Shown in pieces: positions 8,665-17,386 of a stretch of 64,000 nt of DNA. Source of the DNA: Parachlamydia acanthamoebae (GTDB lineage Bacteria; Chlamydiota; Chlamydiia; Chlamydiales; Parachlamydiaceae); the NCBI RefSeq assembly GCF_000875975.1, contig NZ_BAWW01000057.1, positions 1 to 64,000 on the forward strand. The letters run 5' to 3'. A program made the position numbers and the translations under genes. Below the pieces are notes generated by a model. That model was not told where the DNA came from and did not search any database. It saw only the letters and a list, made by a program, of their open reading frames with translations. Within the stretch, counting starts at the first letter, position 1. Each line of letters starts with the position of its first letter.

Positions 8665-9387
8665 TTAAATATTTTCTAAAAATTGCTTGATTTTCTGCTT
8701 CGAGGAGAGTTCCTCTGTGTGTTTGTCCCACTCTTCCACAAGTTCTCCTTTTTCCATAAAGTAGACACAATCCATGATACGTCGAATAAAGGGCATGTCA
8801 TGGCTTGATAGGGCAATGGTGATTCCACGAGCATTTAAATCGAGCAGTAGGTCTTCGAGATTTTTTTTGCTTTCGGGATCTAAGGCTGATGTGGGCTCAT
8901 CCAGAAGTAAAACTTCTGGATGTAAAACGAGTGCACGTGCAATGGCGACCCTCTGTTGCTGTCCTCCCGATAATTGTGATGGGTATGCATGTATATGCGC
9001 ATGCATTCCCAATGAAGTCAGAATTTCGATTGCTTTGCGCTCTGCTTCGGCTGGACACATGCCCATGGCATGTATGGGAGCATATGTGCAATTTTGGAGA
9101 ACCGTAAGATGAGGAAACAGATGGAATTGTTGTAAAACAAAACCAATAGATGTTGCCCTTTCGATAGAAGAAAGGGTTTTAACATCCTTTCCGTTACATG
9201 TAATGAGCCCTTCGTACGCAGAATGCAAATTGGCGATACATTTCAGTAAAGTCGTTTTACCGGCCCCGCTGTGACCCATAAACGTTGTGATTCTTCCCGG
9301 TTTTAACTCAAACGAGACGTCATCTAAGATAAGCGTAGAGCCTTTTTTATGCTTGTATTTCCATACGATATTTTTTCCTGAAATCAT
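8665..9387 (-). CDS. glnQ: polar amino-acid ABC transporter, ATP-binding protein
   Basis: From the ATG at 9387 the protein has 240 residues. That start overlaps the permease stop as ATGA, so the two are translationally coupled; a longer reading to 9456 would run far into the permease gene. Walker A is G-H-S-G-A-G-K-T (38-45), followed by the signature L-S-G-G-Q-Q-Q-R, Walker B L-L-L-D-E-P-T-S-A-L-D, and the switch His in S-S-H-D. Length and motifs fit the GlnQ/HisP/ArtP group that powers uptake of polar amino acids. It is the last gene of a binding-protein/permease/ATPase operon. The exact substrate cannot be told from sequence, so the symbol is only a family label. Confidence 0.9.
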   Translation of the reverse strand: MISGKNIVWKYKHKKGSTLILDDVSFELKPGRITTFMGHSGAGKTTLLKCIANLHSAYEGLITCNGKDVKTLSSIERATSIGFVLQQFHLFPHLTVLQNCTYAPIHAMGMCPAEAERKAIEILTSLGMHAHIHAYPSQLSGGQQQRVAIARALVLHPEVLLLDEPTSALDPESKKNLEDLLLDLNARGITIALSSHDMPFIRRIMDCVYFMEKGELVEEWDKHTEELSSKQKIKQFLENI

Positions 9388-10040
9388 GCTTGCCCTCTTT
9401 TTTGTATGAATTGTGCGAGAATGGAAACGCTGCTTGTCATCACCAGGTAGAGACATGCGGCCGTTAAGTAGATCGTCATGGGATCAAGTTCGCGAGTGAC
9501 AATGTCTTTGCTGACTTTTGTTAACTCGGCCACTCCGATGACCATGAGAATACTTGTCTCTTTAATCAATGCGGTCAGCTCATTCGTTAAGCTCGGAAGG
9601 GTAATACGAAGCATTTGAGGTAAAATAATGCCTTTTAAAGTTTGCCAGGGTTTGAGTCCAATGACATGTGCGGCTTCCCATTGACCTTCAGGAATGGCAT
9701 TAATTCCGCCACGCACAATTTCTGAAATATAGGCTGTTGAGTTAATGCCTAGAGCGGTAACTCCAGCTACAAAAGGAGATAATGAGAGACCAATCACTTC
9801 GGGCAAAGCATAATAGACAATTAGCACTTGGACAAATAGGGGGGTGCCTCTGACTATCCAGACAAAGCCATTAATGAGACATGACGAAGTAGGATTACGC
9901 ATTTTATGGCAATTCAGGATTCCTAGTATAATTCCACAGCACAGGCCTATAAGTATAGAGACTATGGCTATTTGGATCGTTGAAAAAGCTCCCTGAAGGA
10001 GTAATGGCAAGGACTTTATGAGTAACAATTCTTCTGACAT
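9384..10040 (-). CDS. glnP: polar amino-acid ABC transporter, permease
   Basis: The protein has 218 residues from the ATG at 10040, which overlaps the binding-protein stop as TAATG and has AAGGAAG just upstream. It has about five membrane segments. The HisMQ/GlnP-type EAA loop is visible as E-A-A-H-V-I-G-L-K-P-W-Q-T-L-K-G-I-I-L-P-Q, where the ATPase docks. One polypeptide of this size usually works as a homodimer. It lies between the binding-protein and ATPase genes, so the three form one inner-membrane importer. Confidence 0.9.
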   Translation of the reverse strand: MSEELLLIKSLPLLLQGAFSTIQIAIVSILIGLCCGIILGILNCHKMRNPTSSCLINGFVWIVRGTPLFVQVLIVYYALPEVIGLSLSPFVAGVTALGINSTAYISEIVRGGINAIPEGQWEAAHVIGLKPWQTLKGIILPQMLRITLPSLTNELTALIKETSILMVIGVAELTKVSKDIVTRELDPMTIYLTAACLYLVMTSSVSILAQFIQKRGQA

Positions 10041-10840
10041 TATTGCACTTCCTTGAACCATTTGTTTTCTAACTGCTTGAGTTCGCCTGAGGCTTTTAGT
10101 TCTTGGATGATGTGTTGAACTTGCTGAAACAGTCCTTGGTTCTCTTTCTTGACTCCGATGCCAAAGCCTAAAATAGCGTCATCTTTTGAAAGAGGGATGC
10201 TCAATATTTTGATTTCAGGATGTTTTTCTTGCAGATATGTTGCAACGTCAGTTTGGACTAGGTTGGCAACAGATTTGCCATATTTGACGTCCATTAAAGG
10301 AGCAAGAGAGCCTTGGAAAGATTTGGCATGAATATTTTTGTAATGGTTAATGTAATCTTCAGGAAGACTGCCCGATTCCACTGTAATGGAGGGGTTGGGT
10401 AATTTGGCGATATCTTCAATGGAATGAACTCCTTGCGGAATTTCATTCCAGAAAACTAAACTCAGAGATGTGGCAGCCTCTCCATGGTAAGGAATCATCG
10501 CAATCTCCTTAAGTCGGCTAGGTGTGATGTTCATCCCACTCACAATCAAATCAATTTTGCCTTGTTTAAGAGAGAGGATTTCACCTTCAAATTCCATATC
10601 TTTGATGACAAGTGTTTTGCCTAATTTTGAGGCAATCTGCTCCGCAAGCTCTACGTCAAAGCCGATAATTTTTCCGTTGGCGTCCATGAATTCAAAAGGA
10701 GGATAGCCACTTTGCAGGCCGATCACAAGTGTTTGCTGGGCAAAGGAGTCATCTGTTTGAAAAGGTTTCATCTTAGTCCACCCAAGGACAAGCATGATTG
10801 TCAAAAAAAGGGCGAAAATAATTTTAAAATTGGAAGGCAT
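10040..10840 (-). CDS. polar amino-acid ABC transporter, periplasmic binding protein
   Basis: The protein has 266 residues with an N-terminal hydrophobic signal or anchor segment (about 7-22) and a family-3 solute-binding domain. It shows V-I-G-L-Q-S-G-Y-P-P-F-E-F near 39-51, then the family signature G-F-D-V-E-L-A-E-Q-I-A. A later S-G-M-N-I-T-P-S-R-L-K-E matches the ligand-binding Thr/Arg region of Gln, Arg and His binding proteins. AAGGAC precedes the start. It is the first gene of the transporter operon. An obligate intracellular bacterium would use such an importer to take amino acids from the host; the actual ligand is not determined. Confidence 0.9.
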   Translation of the reverse strand: MPSNFKIIFALFLTIMLVLGWTKMKPFQTDDSFAQQTLVIGLQSGYPPFEFMDANGKIIGFDVELAEQIASKLGKTLVIKDMEFEGEILSLKQGKIDLIVSGMNITPSRLKEIAMIPYHGEAATSLSLVFWNEIPQGVHSIEDIAKLPNPSITVESGSLPEDYINHYKNIHAKSFQGSLAPLMDVKYGKSVANLVQTDVATYLQEKHPEIKILSIPLSKDDAILGFGIGVKKENQGLFQQVQHIIQELKASGELKQLENKWFKEVQ

Positions 10841-11534
10841 AATAAGTCCTTAATTGCATAAGAGTTTGGGCAATGAAGTCCAAATACTTATTAAAGTTTA
10901 GAAAAAATAAAATAATAAACTTAGAGAACAAACAGATGATAAAAATAGGTTTGTTAGCTAGCTATTGTTTGAAATAAAAAAGTAAAAGGAAAAAAAGAAT
11001 GGTATTAACGCCGACGGCGAAAAGAAAGAGCAAATGAAGACAAGAAAAGGGAACATAATGAATGAGAAAACGGCTTGGATGTATTCTCTGGCTCTAAAAG
11101 AGTGCTTATGTGAATGTTCATGATTTGCAACCTATTGTTCATTGCAATTTGGTAAAGGAATTCATTTTAAACTATTTCTAATTTGAAGGTCAATCTATAT
11201 TTTGTTTAGTTAAAGCAAAAACAGACTTAAGTATTTCAGCTGTTTTCCTGCTAAAAAATTGCATGTGTGGCCCAAACCGCGTTTCGCTTCTCCTCGATTG
11301 GGTGGTTTAATGTCTTCATTCCAAAATTGTTTAAATCAAGCTTTGTTACGAAATATAGGTGCTAGACCATACAATTTTTTTAATAAATTTTTTATCGTTT
11401 CGCAAATGTGTAAGAAGATTATACCATTGATGGTCATGCAAAACCACGGCTATTCCATGCTTTAAAAGCTTTTGTTGATTGAATTCTAGTTTTCAAATTT
11501 GAAGATCGCATGTCGGATGGCTGGCGAAGTAGCT
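10841..11534. other. long intergenic region without a recognised gene
   Basis: This is about 700 bases of AT-rich sequence upstream of the amino-acid transporter and downstream of the gene ending at 11579. The promoter of the transporter operon should lie near 10845-10930, but no convincing -35/-10 pair stands out. A plus-strand open stretch at 11259-11465 has no ribosome site and no recognisable product. I see no RNA gene or repeat. Confidence 0.4.
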
Positions 11535-11576
11535 TTTTGACAAATGCCCAGAATCAGTTCTAGGCATTTGTCAAAA
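11535..11576. terminator. 14-bp inverted repeat after the HAD-like gene
   Basis: TTTTGACAAATGCC and its exact complement GGCATTTGTCAAAA flank a 14-base loop. The repeat starts 2 bases after the stop of the minus-strand gene at 11579. It is placed like a terminator but lacks a following T run, and the stem is AT-rich. Confidence 0.5.
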
Positions 11577-11578
11577 TG

Positions 11579-12529
11579 TTATATAGTAGTGAAACCCCGT
11601 TTTGAGAGAGCTTTATTCACTTTTTTCACAAAGTAATTTTCATCTAAAGCTGCTTTGATTGGATTTACCCGAATTCCAATGATACCTTTTGCATTCCATG
11701 ATACTGGTCGGCCATACACGTCAATGGGGAAGGCGATATTTTGTTCTTGTGGATCAGCAGGAAGATCATTTTTTATTTTTTTTAGATTGTCATCAAAAAT
11801 GATGGATATGATTGTTCTTCCTTTGAAGTGGCTGTCAGAAACACAATAAATTCGTTTTCCAGATTCTGCTTTTCGATCGTTATTAAACCATTCTTGAACG
11901 TGATCTTTACCTAATGTATTAGTCTCGAGCATTGATTCTAATAGTTTTTCACCATTTAATACGGTTGTTTGATCACTCAATTGCATCCCTGCAGAGCTAA
12001 ATATGGCTGTACGATCTAAAGTGATTCCTTTTTCTTTAAATGCGGCTGCTATGAGAGGGCCATCATTGCCAAAAGTCCGAATAATACAGGTATAAAGGCA
12101 TCTTTTTTCAATTGTTTGAATCAGCTTAAAAACCGAATCAAAGGGAGTAAATACGGCTCTTTCTGTTGCTGGATGGAGATATTTTTCTGCGAGCTTTCGA
12201 TAGAGAACAGAAGCTTCATGATAAAGTTTTGCACGCTCTGCACTTGTAGAGGCTTTTTCTTCTAAATATAGAAGAAATTTTCCAATTTCTTCTTCCTGTT
12301 TTTCTTTAATGTCTTTTTGGTATTTGTTTCCAGGGAAACGAACTTTTTGAATGTAGTCTTTGTAAGACATTCTTGCAGAACCATTCCAACAAGAAAAAAT
12401 GGCTCCAGCTACTTCGTAAATGATTTCATTGACATTCTTGGTTGTATCTGCAAATGTGACAGTTCCATTCAAATCTAAATTTAGCAAAATGAAGTCAGGA
12501 ATGACTACATTTGTTTGTGAAATATGCAT
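11579..12529 (-). CDS. HAD-superfamily-like protein with DLNGT motif
   Basis: I take the ATG at 12529 as the start (316 residues). It lies 22 bases after the stop of the upstream gene, and a longer reading would overlap that gene by 92 bases. Near the N-terminus is L-N-L-D-L-N-G-T (Asp19, Asn21, Thr23), like HAD motif I D-x-D-x-T but with Asn for the second Asp. Later motifs include I-R-T-F-G-N-D-G (motif II-like) and I-I-F-D-D-N-L-K-K-I (motif IV). Loss of the second Asp usually removes the general acid, so it may bind rather than cleave a phosphate compound. There is no signal peptide, unlike the HAD genes at 6238-8657. It forms an operon with 12552-13424, divergent from a LysR gene. Confidence 0.6.
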   Translation of the reverse strand: MHISQTNVVIPDFILLNLDLNGTVTFADTTKNVNEIIYEVAGAIFSCWNGSARMSYKDYIQKVRFPGNKYQKDIKEKQEEEIGKFLLYLEEKASTSAERAKLYHEASVLYRKLAEKYLHPATERAVFTPFDSVFKLIQTIEKRCLYTCIIRTFGNDGPLIAAAFKEKGITLDRTAIFSSAGMQLSDQTTVLNGEKLLESMLETNTLGKDHVQEWFNNDRKAESGKRIYCVSDSHFKGRTIISIIFDDNLKKIKNDLPADPQEQNIAFPIDVYGRPVSWNAKGIIGIRVNPIKAALDENYFVKKVNKALSKRGFTTI

Positions 12530-12551
12530 GTTGTGGCTCGATGTTAAAATA

Positions 12552-13424
12552 TTATTGAGAGTTTTTTTCGTAGGCGAAGCTTGCTTCGTGTATGGCTTTG
12601 GCCTCAAACCACAGCTCAACACGCGCGTTTTCGATGATGTCATCTTGGCTTAAACTGAGATTGGCAGGAACTATGTCCTCAAGTGTCATGTCGATTATTT
12701 CTTGCGACGTTCTCGCTTTAGCGAGGAGAAGGTCTTTTCGATAATCTTTAACAGGAATCGAGGCTAACCCGACGCAGCTTGCATCCACCTCATCTAAGGT
12801 TTTTTTGGCCATCGCTTCCATTCTATCACACATCATGGGATCGCTTGCAAGCATGTAGTTCTTACCTCTCCACTCTTCCTTTGTTTGTTTTAATCCAGCT
12901 TCTAATAACCCAGTAGAAACATCTCCTACCAAATGGATTTTGGGAGAAACATGCAATGCGTGGGCTTTAAATAGATTTATGATAATTTGTTCAGTTTTTG
13001 AAATCTCTTCTGAAGTCCTGACAAAAATAACAATGTTTTGGATGTCGATCTCTTTTTTAGCGATTTTGATTGCAGCTAAAGAACGATTGCGAATAGGAAG
13101 AGGGGCACCTCCAAGCATGATGATGGATACAGATTTCCCTTTGGCTCTTTGGACATCCACAATTTTTTTTCTTTGTGCGCAGTGATATTTGAGAAATTTT
13201 TTGGCATGTTCGGAAGAAGGATATTTCCCTTCCGAGCGTATAGCATTCACATTATGGGTGTAACCAATTAAGTGATCTAATTTTGCAGCAACCTTTGTGA
13301 TGTTTTTTTCCTCGAGATCAATACCGGCCTTTTCTAAAAGCATTTGACAATGAGGGGTAATCTGTCCTGTTTTGAAGTCGCAGTATTTGCTTAGAGAATG
13401 CGTGCTTTGCGTTGGGTTAAACAT
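12552..13424 (-). CDS. uncharacterised protein, possible degenerate nucleotidylyltransferase fold
   Basis: The protein has 290 residues and no signal or membrane segment. I do not recognise a family with confidence. Residues from about 97 read S-I-I-M-L-G-G-A-P-L-P-I-R-N-R-S-L-A-A-I-K-I-A. This resembles the G-G-x-F-x-P-x-H-x-G-H-L entry of NadD-like nucleotidylyltransferases, but with R-N-R-S for H-x-G-H, so normal catalysis is unlikely. The gene starts 117 bases from the divergent LysR gene at 13541 and is followed 22 bases later by the HAD-like gene, so it is probably a target of that regulator. Confidence 0.5.
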   Translation of the reverse strand: MFNPTQSTHSLSKYCDFKTGQITPHCQMLLEKAGIDLEEKNITKVAAKLDHLIGYTHNVNAIRSEGKYPSSEHAKKFLKYHCAQRKKIVDVQRAKGKSVSIIMLGGAPLPIRNRSLAAIKIAKKEIDIQNIVIFVRTSEEISKTEQIIINLFKAHALHVSPKIHLVGDVSTGLLEAGLKQTKEEWRGKNYMLASDPMMCDRMEAMAKKTLDEVDASCVGLASIPVKDYRKDLLLAKARTSQEIIDMTLEDIVPANLSLSQDDIIENARVELWFEAKAIHEASFAYEKNSQ

Positions 13425-13540
13425 ATGGCCGCCTTTGGTTAGGTGTTTTTTGTTTCTGCCACAAGACTAACAAAAGACAGACTGGTAAGAAAAATTAATT
13501 AAATTGATTAAGAAAATCACTTTTTTTAATATTAGATCCT

Positions 13541-14401
13541 ATGAATCCCCATCTTAATCTATTACATCTAAAATATTTTTGTGATGCTGTTAATTTTAAT
13601 AGCATTTCAGAGGCAGCCAAAGCCAATTTTGTTACTCAGTCTGCTGTGAGTCAAGCTATTAGTAAATTGGAGATTTCTTTGGGAGCTAAAGTTATAGTGC
13701 ATTCCCGTCAGAAATTTCAAATCACGGAAGAAGGAAAAATCGTTTTTGAACAGGCGAGGCATATTTTCACGGCAGTTCAAGCGATACATGAAAAAATTCA
13801 TTACAATAAAGAAGGGGTAAATGGCGTCGTGAAGTTTGTGAGTACAAACAGCCTTGGAATGTTTTTCATCGCTCCAATGTATAAAAAAATGCAGGCTCAA
13901 TTTCCTTCAGTCTCGATTAGTTACAAGTTAGGTGGATTAAATTTGATTCGGAGCGCTTTAAGGCAAGGGGAAGCTGAATTTGCTATTGTTGTTAATTCCA
14001 GTGAGTTTACAGATTTTTCTAAACATTTGCTTAGGAAAGGGGTTTTTCAATTATATCAACACGTAGAATCGCATCCTCAGCTATTTGAAAAAGGGATTTT
14101 AATTGATTATGCAGAAAGTATGTATATCGCTAGCTTGCAGGAATACATGTTACAAGCAAACCAACAGCAGTTAAAAATACAGGCTGAGTTAGCTGCATGG
14201 GAAGTTGTGGCGCGTTTTACAGAAATGAATATTGGAATTGGTTTTTTTCCTGATTACATTGTGGCGAATAATCGTTATACAAGTTTGAAGGTCTTTCCTA
14301 TTGATCTCCCCATTTTTGAATATGAAATTTGTGCGATATACAATAAAGGGCATGCTTTATCACGACCATCATGTTCTTTTCTTGATCAATTTTTTCTATG
14401 A
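13541..14401 (+). CDS. LysR-type transcriptional regulator
   Basis: The protein has 286 residues. The helix-turn-helix contains F-V-T-Q-S-A-V-S-Q-A-I-S-K-L-E (about 28-42), and the effector domain is of standard length. It is a paralogue of the regulator at 5279-6124 with matching residues through both domains, including G-I-G-F-F-P-D-Y-I near the C-terminus, which parallels G-I-G-F-L-P-D-Y-I in the other. It is divergent from a two-gene operon containing a HAD-like gene, repeating the layout at 6.1-8.7 kb. An AT-rich dyad (TTAAT-N7-ATTAA, 13495-13511) in the shared promoter region could be its site, but it is weak. Its end overlaps the convergent gene at 14396 by 6 bases. Confidence 0.92.
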   Translation: MNPHLNLLHLKYFCDAVNFNSISEAAKANFVTQSAVSQAISKLEISLGAKVIVHSRQKFQITEEGKIVFEQARHIFTAVQAIHEKIHYNKEGVNGVVKFVSTNSLGMFFIAPMYKKMQAQFPSVSISYKLGGLNLIRSALRQGEAEFAIVVNSSEFTDFSKHLLRKGVFQLYQHVESHPQLFEKGILIDYAESMYIASLQEYMLQANQQQLKIQAELAAWEVVARFTEMNIGIGFFPDYIVANNRYTSLKVFPIDLPIFEYEICAIYNKGHALSRPSCSFLDQFFL

Positions 14402-16996
14402 AATGAGAGCCTCGTTTGAGGGCTTGAGCTTTTTGGCTATTTTGAAAATGTGCTTAGCTAAAATGGAGTGCAATTTTCCCCTTCTGGCAGGTATTCCTTT
14501 ATTGATTTCTGTTCCAATTTGTTCTCCGCGAGCATTGGAATTTTGTTCTGTGTTATTTTGGCTGGCCGAATATTGATTAATCGCGACTGCATAGGTTTGC
14601 ACTTTCTCCGCATCTAGTGAGCCTGGAAAACGCCCATGTAGAGCTTGAAAGACTAGGCTTTCCTGCATTCTATCATCTACACGACCAGTGCGATCTTCCG
14701 CACTTTTACAGAAAAATTCATTAATATTTCCTATTTTATCCTGTAGCAAATTATAAGCGACCTGGAAGTCCATCACATGATCGGTTTCACGAAATTTTTT
14801 ATGATGAAAGACTTTTTGAGCTTCATAGTGCAGAGCTAAAACTTGCTGCAAGTCTTTAAATTGTGCTGTGGTTTCAGCTGACCAGTCGGGATCTTTTCCA
14901 ATTCCTTTTAAGATATTGACGTTTTGCTCTAGTGTGCTTTCTCGCTTACGAAAAGCCTTTGTACGGGCTGTAAGTAATGATTTGTTTGCTTGGTCGATTT
15001 GCTTTTCAAGAGAACGAATTTCTTCTTGTGTTTTATTGATCACATTTTTAGAAAAAGATGTGCCTGTTTTTAAGTATGCGTCTTGAGCTGTTTCTAAATT
15101 TTCATATAAAATTGACAGGTTCTTTTGGAGAGAGGCTTCTAGGTCTTGTTGTTTTTGAATTTCCGCATCACTCACATTATCAGAAGCGATATTTTTCAGT
15201 AGAGAGAGTATTTCTGGTGATACTTGTCCTTTCAAGTTATCAAGGGCTGTGGAAGTCCACTTGGAGATATCTTGTTCAAGCGTATTGAATCCTCGCGCAT
15301 TAATGCCTGCTTGACTGGCTGCATCCGCGAGCTTACTTACTCGAGATGCATTTGTTGCCGCTGCATTAGCTCCCAGATTCATAAAAGAAATGTTGGGCTT
15401 AATCCAAACGTCTTTACCATCAATTTCTACCTTGATTACCCGATTATTAAATAGGCGAAGTGCCTGAGCGGATTCTTCTAACTGGGTTGTTTCACTTTCT
15501 CCCTTCCATTTTCCTATAATCCCGTATGAGCGATTGCGTACAAAGTCGATTTGCTTGGCAGTCAGTAATAACATGCTGCGCAAAGGAACTTCTAATGGTT
15601 TTTCCGGGGATGTTTCAATATCTGTGTCTTGCAGAATATTTTGTGCCGCATCGATCAAGCCTTGGCGTGCATTTTGGCCAGCAATGGCTTGTCGTTTATA
15701 GGCATCGGCAATGGTAATGGGAGGATAGCTAGAGTGGCGGATTCCGCTATATAAAACCTGCATGTGATGATTTTCATCCAATATTCCAAATGAGGTGCGT
15801 ACATAATTGACTAGACCAGGACTGTTGCGGATAGTGCTGGGGATCGTGGTTTTAGAGACGGGTATTTGCATGCTGACAAATTGTTTGGAATCGATGTAGA
15901 AAGTATTAATGATGGTTGGCCTGCCACGATTAAGGACGCTTTTTTTCTCATATTCGGCTAACTGTTTCAAGCTAAAAGCGGGGCGATTTGTTCCGGAAGG
16001 GATTGAGGTTTTGATAACATAGCTAATATCGGTTGCAAGCTGGGCGATCTTTTCTTCTGCGATCTTATGTATCTGCTTATAATGTTCATCTCCTTCAGGT
16101 GATCGAATTTTGTTTGGGTCGATTTGGCATTCTGCTTCGATGGACTCCTTGCATTTTGTTTCTAAATGTTTAATGCGGTCCATAATTTCTTGTTTTTGTT
16201 CTGCCGTAATCACGGGATCTGGACTTTCTTTCCTTTCCTTGTTTTTTCCCACGGTATAATCGTGAGTTGTCGACATCTCGCTTAGGTACAATTCTGCGGC
16301 ATCCATGACTAACTCTTGCCGTTTCAGAAAACCCTCTGTTTTAACATCGTGATAGGCTCCGGGAGCAAATTCATTAATCTCGAATGATTTCCCATTAATG
16401 TCTAATTTCCAGGTTGTTATGCCGTATTTATCTTGTTCTGGGATCTGATATTCAGTACCATTGTGTATGACTTTTGTTTCTCCGGCTTGTTGGGCATCAC
16501 GCAAGGTGTGAATCAAGTCTAAAGCCTGCTTAGCTTCTAAAGCGCTGAATTCTTTCAGTTTAGGAGATTCATTTTGGGGGGTAATGGGTATGGTCTCTAC
16601 TTTGCTCAAAGTTGGTGTAGGTGTTTTTTTAGAAGTGATAAAGCTCGAAATCCAATTCGAAATATAGTTTTTTAGCTTGGTAAATGTCCCTATTTTTTGG
16701 GGATGTTCGGTGATTTTACGATCTTTGAAGTCTACCTCCCCATTTTCTAACTTAAATTCGAGGGGATTGGTTCGTGTTGGGTTATCGCGGACGAGATTGA
16801 CGATTTTTTTAAGGGTCGATTCTAACTGGGTAGAGGGGTCAAAATTTGTATCATGATAAAGAGCGATCGCATGAGGGTGCCCATCTATGGAAACTTCCAT
16901 TGTACTTTTAGAAGGTTCTTGCTTGATTTCATGAAATTCAACTCCAGGCAAAGAAGGGCTCACCGCTGGAGTGAGATGAGAAGAATCTAAGCCCAT
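14396..16996 (-). CDS. large protein with SopB/IpgD/INPP4-type inositol phosphatase motif
   Basis: The protein has 866 residues without a signal peptide or membrane segment. Near the C-terminus is F-F-C-K-S-A-E-D-R-T-G-R (Cys763, Arg769). C-K-S-[AG]-K-D-R-T is the active-site loop of the type III effectors SopB/SigD and IpgD and of mammalian inositol polyphosphate 4-phosphatases (general C-x5-R chemistry). Here the middle Lys is Glu. The following V-D-D and a Gly/Asn-rich C-terminal segment also recall SopB. A strong coiled coil lies at about 620-700. The N-terminal 250 residues show Pro/Thr-rich linkers and no known domain. Such enzymes remove phosphates from phosphoinositides and remodel host membranes. 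A role on the chlamydial vacuole is inferred. An AGGG ribosome site precedes the start. Homology outside the motif needs profile searching. Confidence 0.68.
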   Translation of the reverse strand: MGLDSSHLTPAVSPSLPGVEFHEIKQEPSKSTMEVSIDGHPHAIALYHDTNFDPSTQLESTLKKIVNLVRDNPTRTNPLEFKLENGEVDFKDRKITEHPQKIGTFTKLKNYISNWISSFITSKKTPTPTLSKVETIPITPQNESPKLKEFSALEAKQALDLIHTLRDAQQAGETKVIHNGTEYQIPEQDKYGITTWKLDINGKSFEINEFAPGAYHDVKTEGFLKRQELVMDAAELYLSEMSTTHDYTVGKNKERKESPDPVITAEQKQEIMDRIKHLETKCKESIEAECQIDPNKIRSPEGDEHYKQIHKIAEEKIAQLATDISYVIKTSIPSGTNRPAFSLKQLAEYEKKSVLNRGRPTIINTFYIDSKQFVSMQIPVSKTTIPSTIRNSPGLVNYVRTSFGILDENHHMQVLYSGIRHSSYPPITIADAYKRQAIAGQNARQGLIDAAQNILQDTDIETSPEKPLEVPLRSMLLLTAKQIDFVRNRSYGIIGKWKGESETTQLEESAQALRLFNNRVIKVEIDGKDVWIKPNISFMNLGANAAATNASRVSKLADAASQAGINARGFNTLEQDISKWTSTALDNLKGQVSPEILSLLKNIASDNVSDAEIQKQQDLEASLQKNLSILYENLETAQDAYLKTGTSFSKNVINKTQEEIRSLEKQIDQANKSLLTARTKAFRKRESTLEQNVNILKGIGKDPDWSAETTAQFKDLQQVLALHYEAQKVFHHKKFRETDHVMDFQVAYNLLQDKIGNINEFFCKSAEDRTGRVDDRMQESLVFQALHGRFPGSLDAEKVQTYAVAINQYSASQNNTEQNSNARGEQIGTEINKGIPARRGKLHSILAKHIFKIAKKLKPSNEALIS

Positions 16997-17008
16997 AATA
17001 ACCCTATT

Positions 17009-17089
17009 TTACTGAAATAAAATGAAGTTTAATTATATCTTTATTATACTATAAAGTTTAATTTATAATTAACTTGTTTTATTTCAGTA
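17009..17089. repeat. long AT-rich imperfect inverted repeat
   Basis: Outer arms of 13 bp match perfectly (TACTGAAATAAAA at 17009-17021 and its complement at 17077-17089). The inner parts also pair with small bulges (AAGTTTAATTATA against AAGTTAATTATAA). It sits between the start of the 14396-16996 gene and the end of the Cys-rich gene, so it could terminate the csoR operon, act in the leader of the effector-like gene, or be a miniature element. Confidence 0.6.
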
Positions 17090-17124
17090 TTACAGGGAAC
17101 TAAAAGCTTTAAATAATTAAATAA

Positions 17125-17364
17125 TTATCCGCAGCAAGAAAGAAGCGTACATTCGCTTTTTTGTTCGCATCCGCATTCTTCTTTTCCACATTTGCAACCT
17201 AAATGCGCGTTTTCTTCAGATAGGCATCCGCAATGGTTTTGCATGGTGCATTTGCAATCTTCACAGGGGCATGGAGCTTTACTGGGTGCAGGAATTGGAT
17301 TAGCAGACAAAAAACTCACTGCAATAAAAGAGGCCCCTAAAAAATTGAGAACTTTTTGCATCAT
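17125..17364 (-). CDS. small Cys-rich exported metal-binding protein
   Basis: The protein has 79 residues. A signal peptide runs to about residue 21 (cleavage near S-A-N). The mature part has sixteen or so Cys in repeated C-x-C and C-x2-C spacing (C-P-C-E-D-C-K-C, H-C-G-C, G-C-K-C-G, C-G-C, S-C-C-G), like a metallothionein. It follows the CsoR-type repressor gene by 22 bases and should be induced with it. The likely role is to bind Cu(I), or a similar soft metal, outside the inner membrane. Homology to a named metallothionein family is not evident. Confidence 0.75.
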   Translation of the reverse strand: MMQKVLNFLGASFIAVSFLSANPIPAPSKAPCPCEDCKCTMQNHCGCLSEENAHLGCKCGKEECGCEQKSECTLLSCCG

Positions 17365-17386
17365 TGACTCCTTGTTTGTTGTTTAA

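Noticed and set aside
11259-11465. Open plus-strand stretch of 68 codons in the long intergenic region
   Set aside because: There is no ribosome site, no recognisable product and no family-like composition, so it is probably chance.
13495-13511. Second LysR operator (TTAAT-N7-ATTAA)
   Set aside because: It is made only of A/T-rich bases with short arms; too weak to list as a site, though it is mentioned with the regulator.
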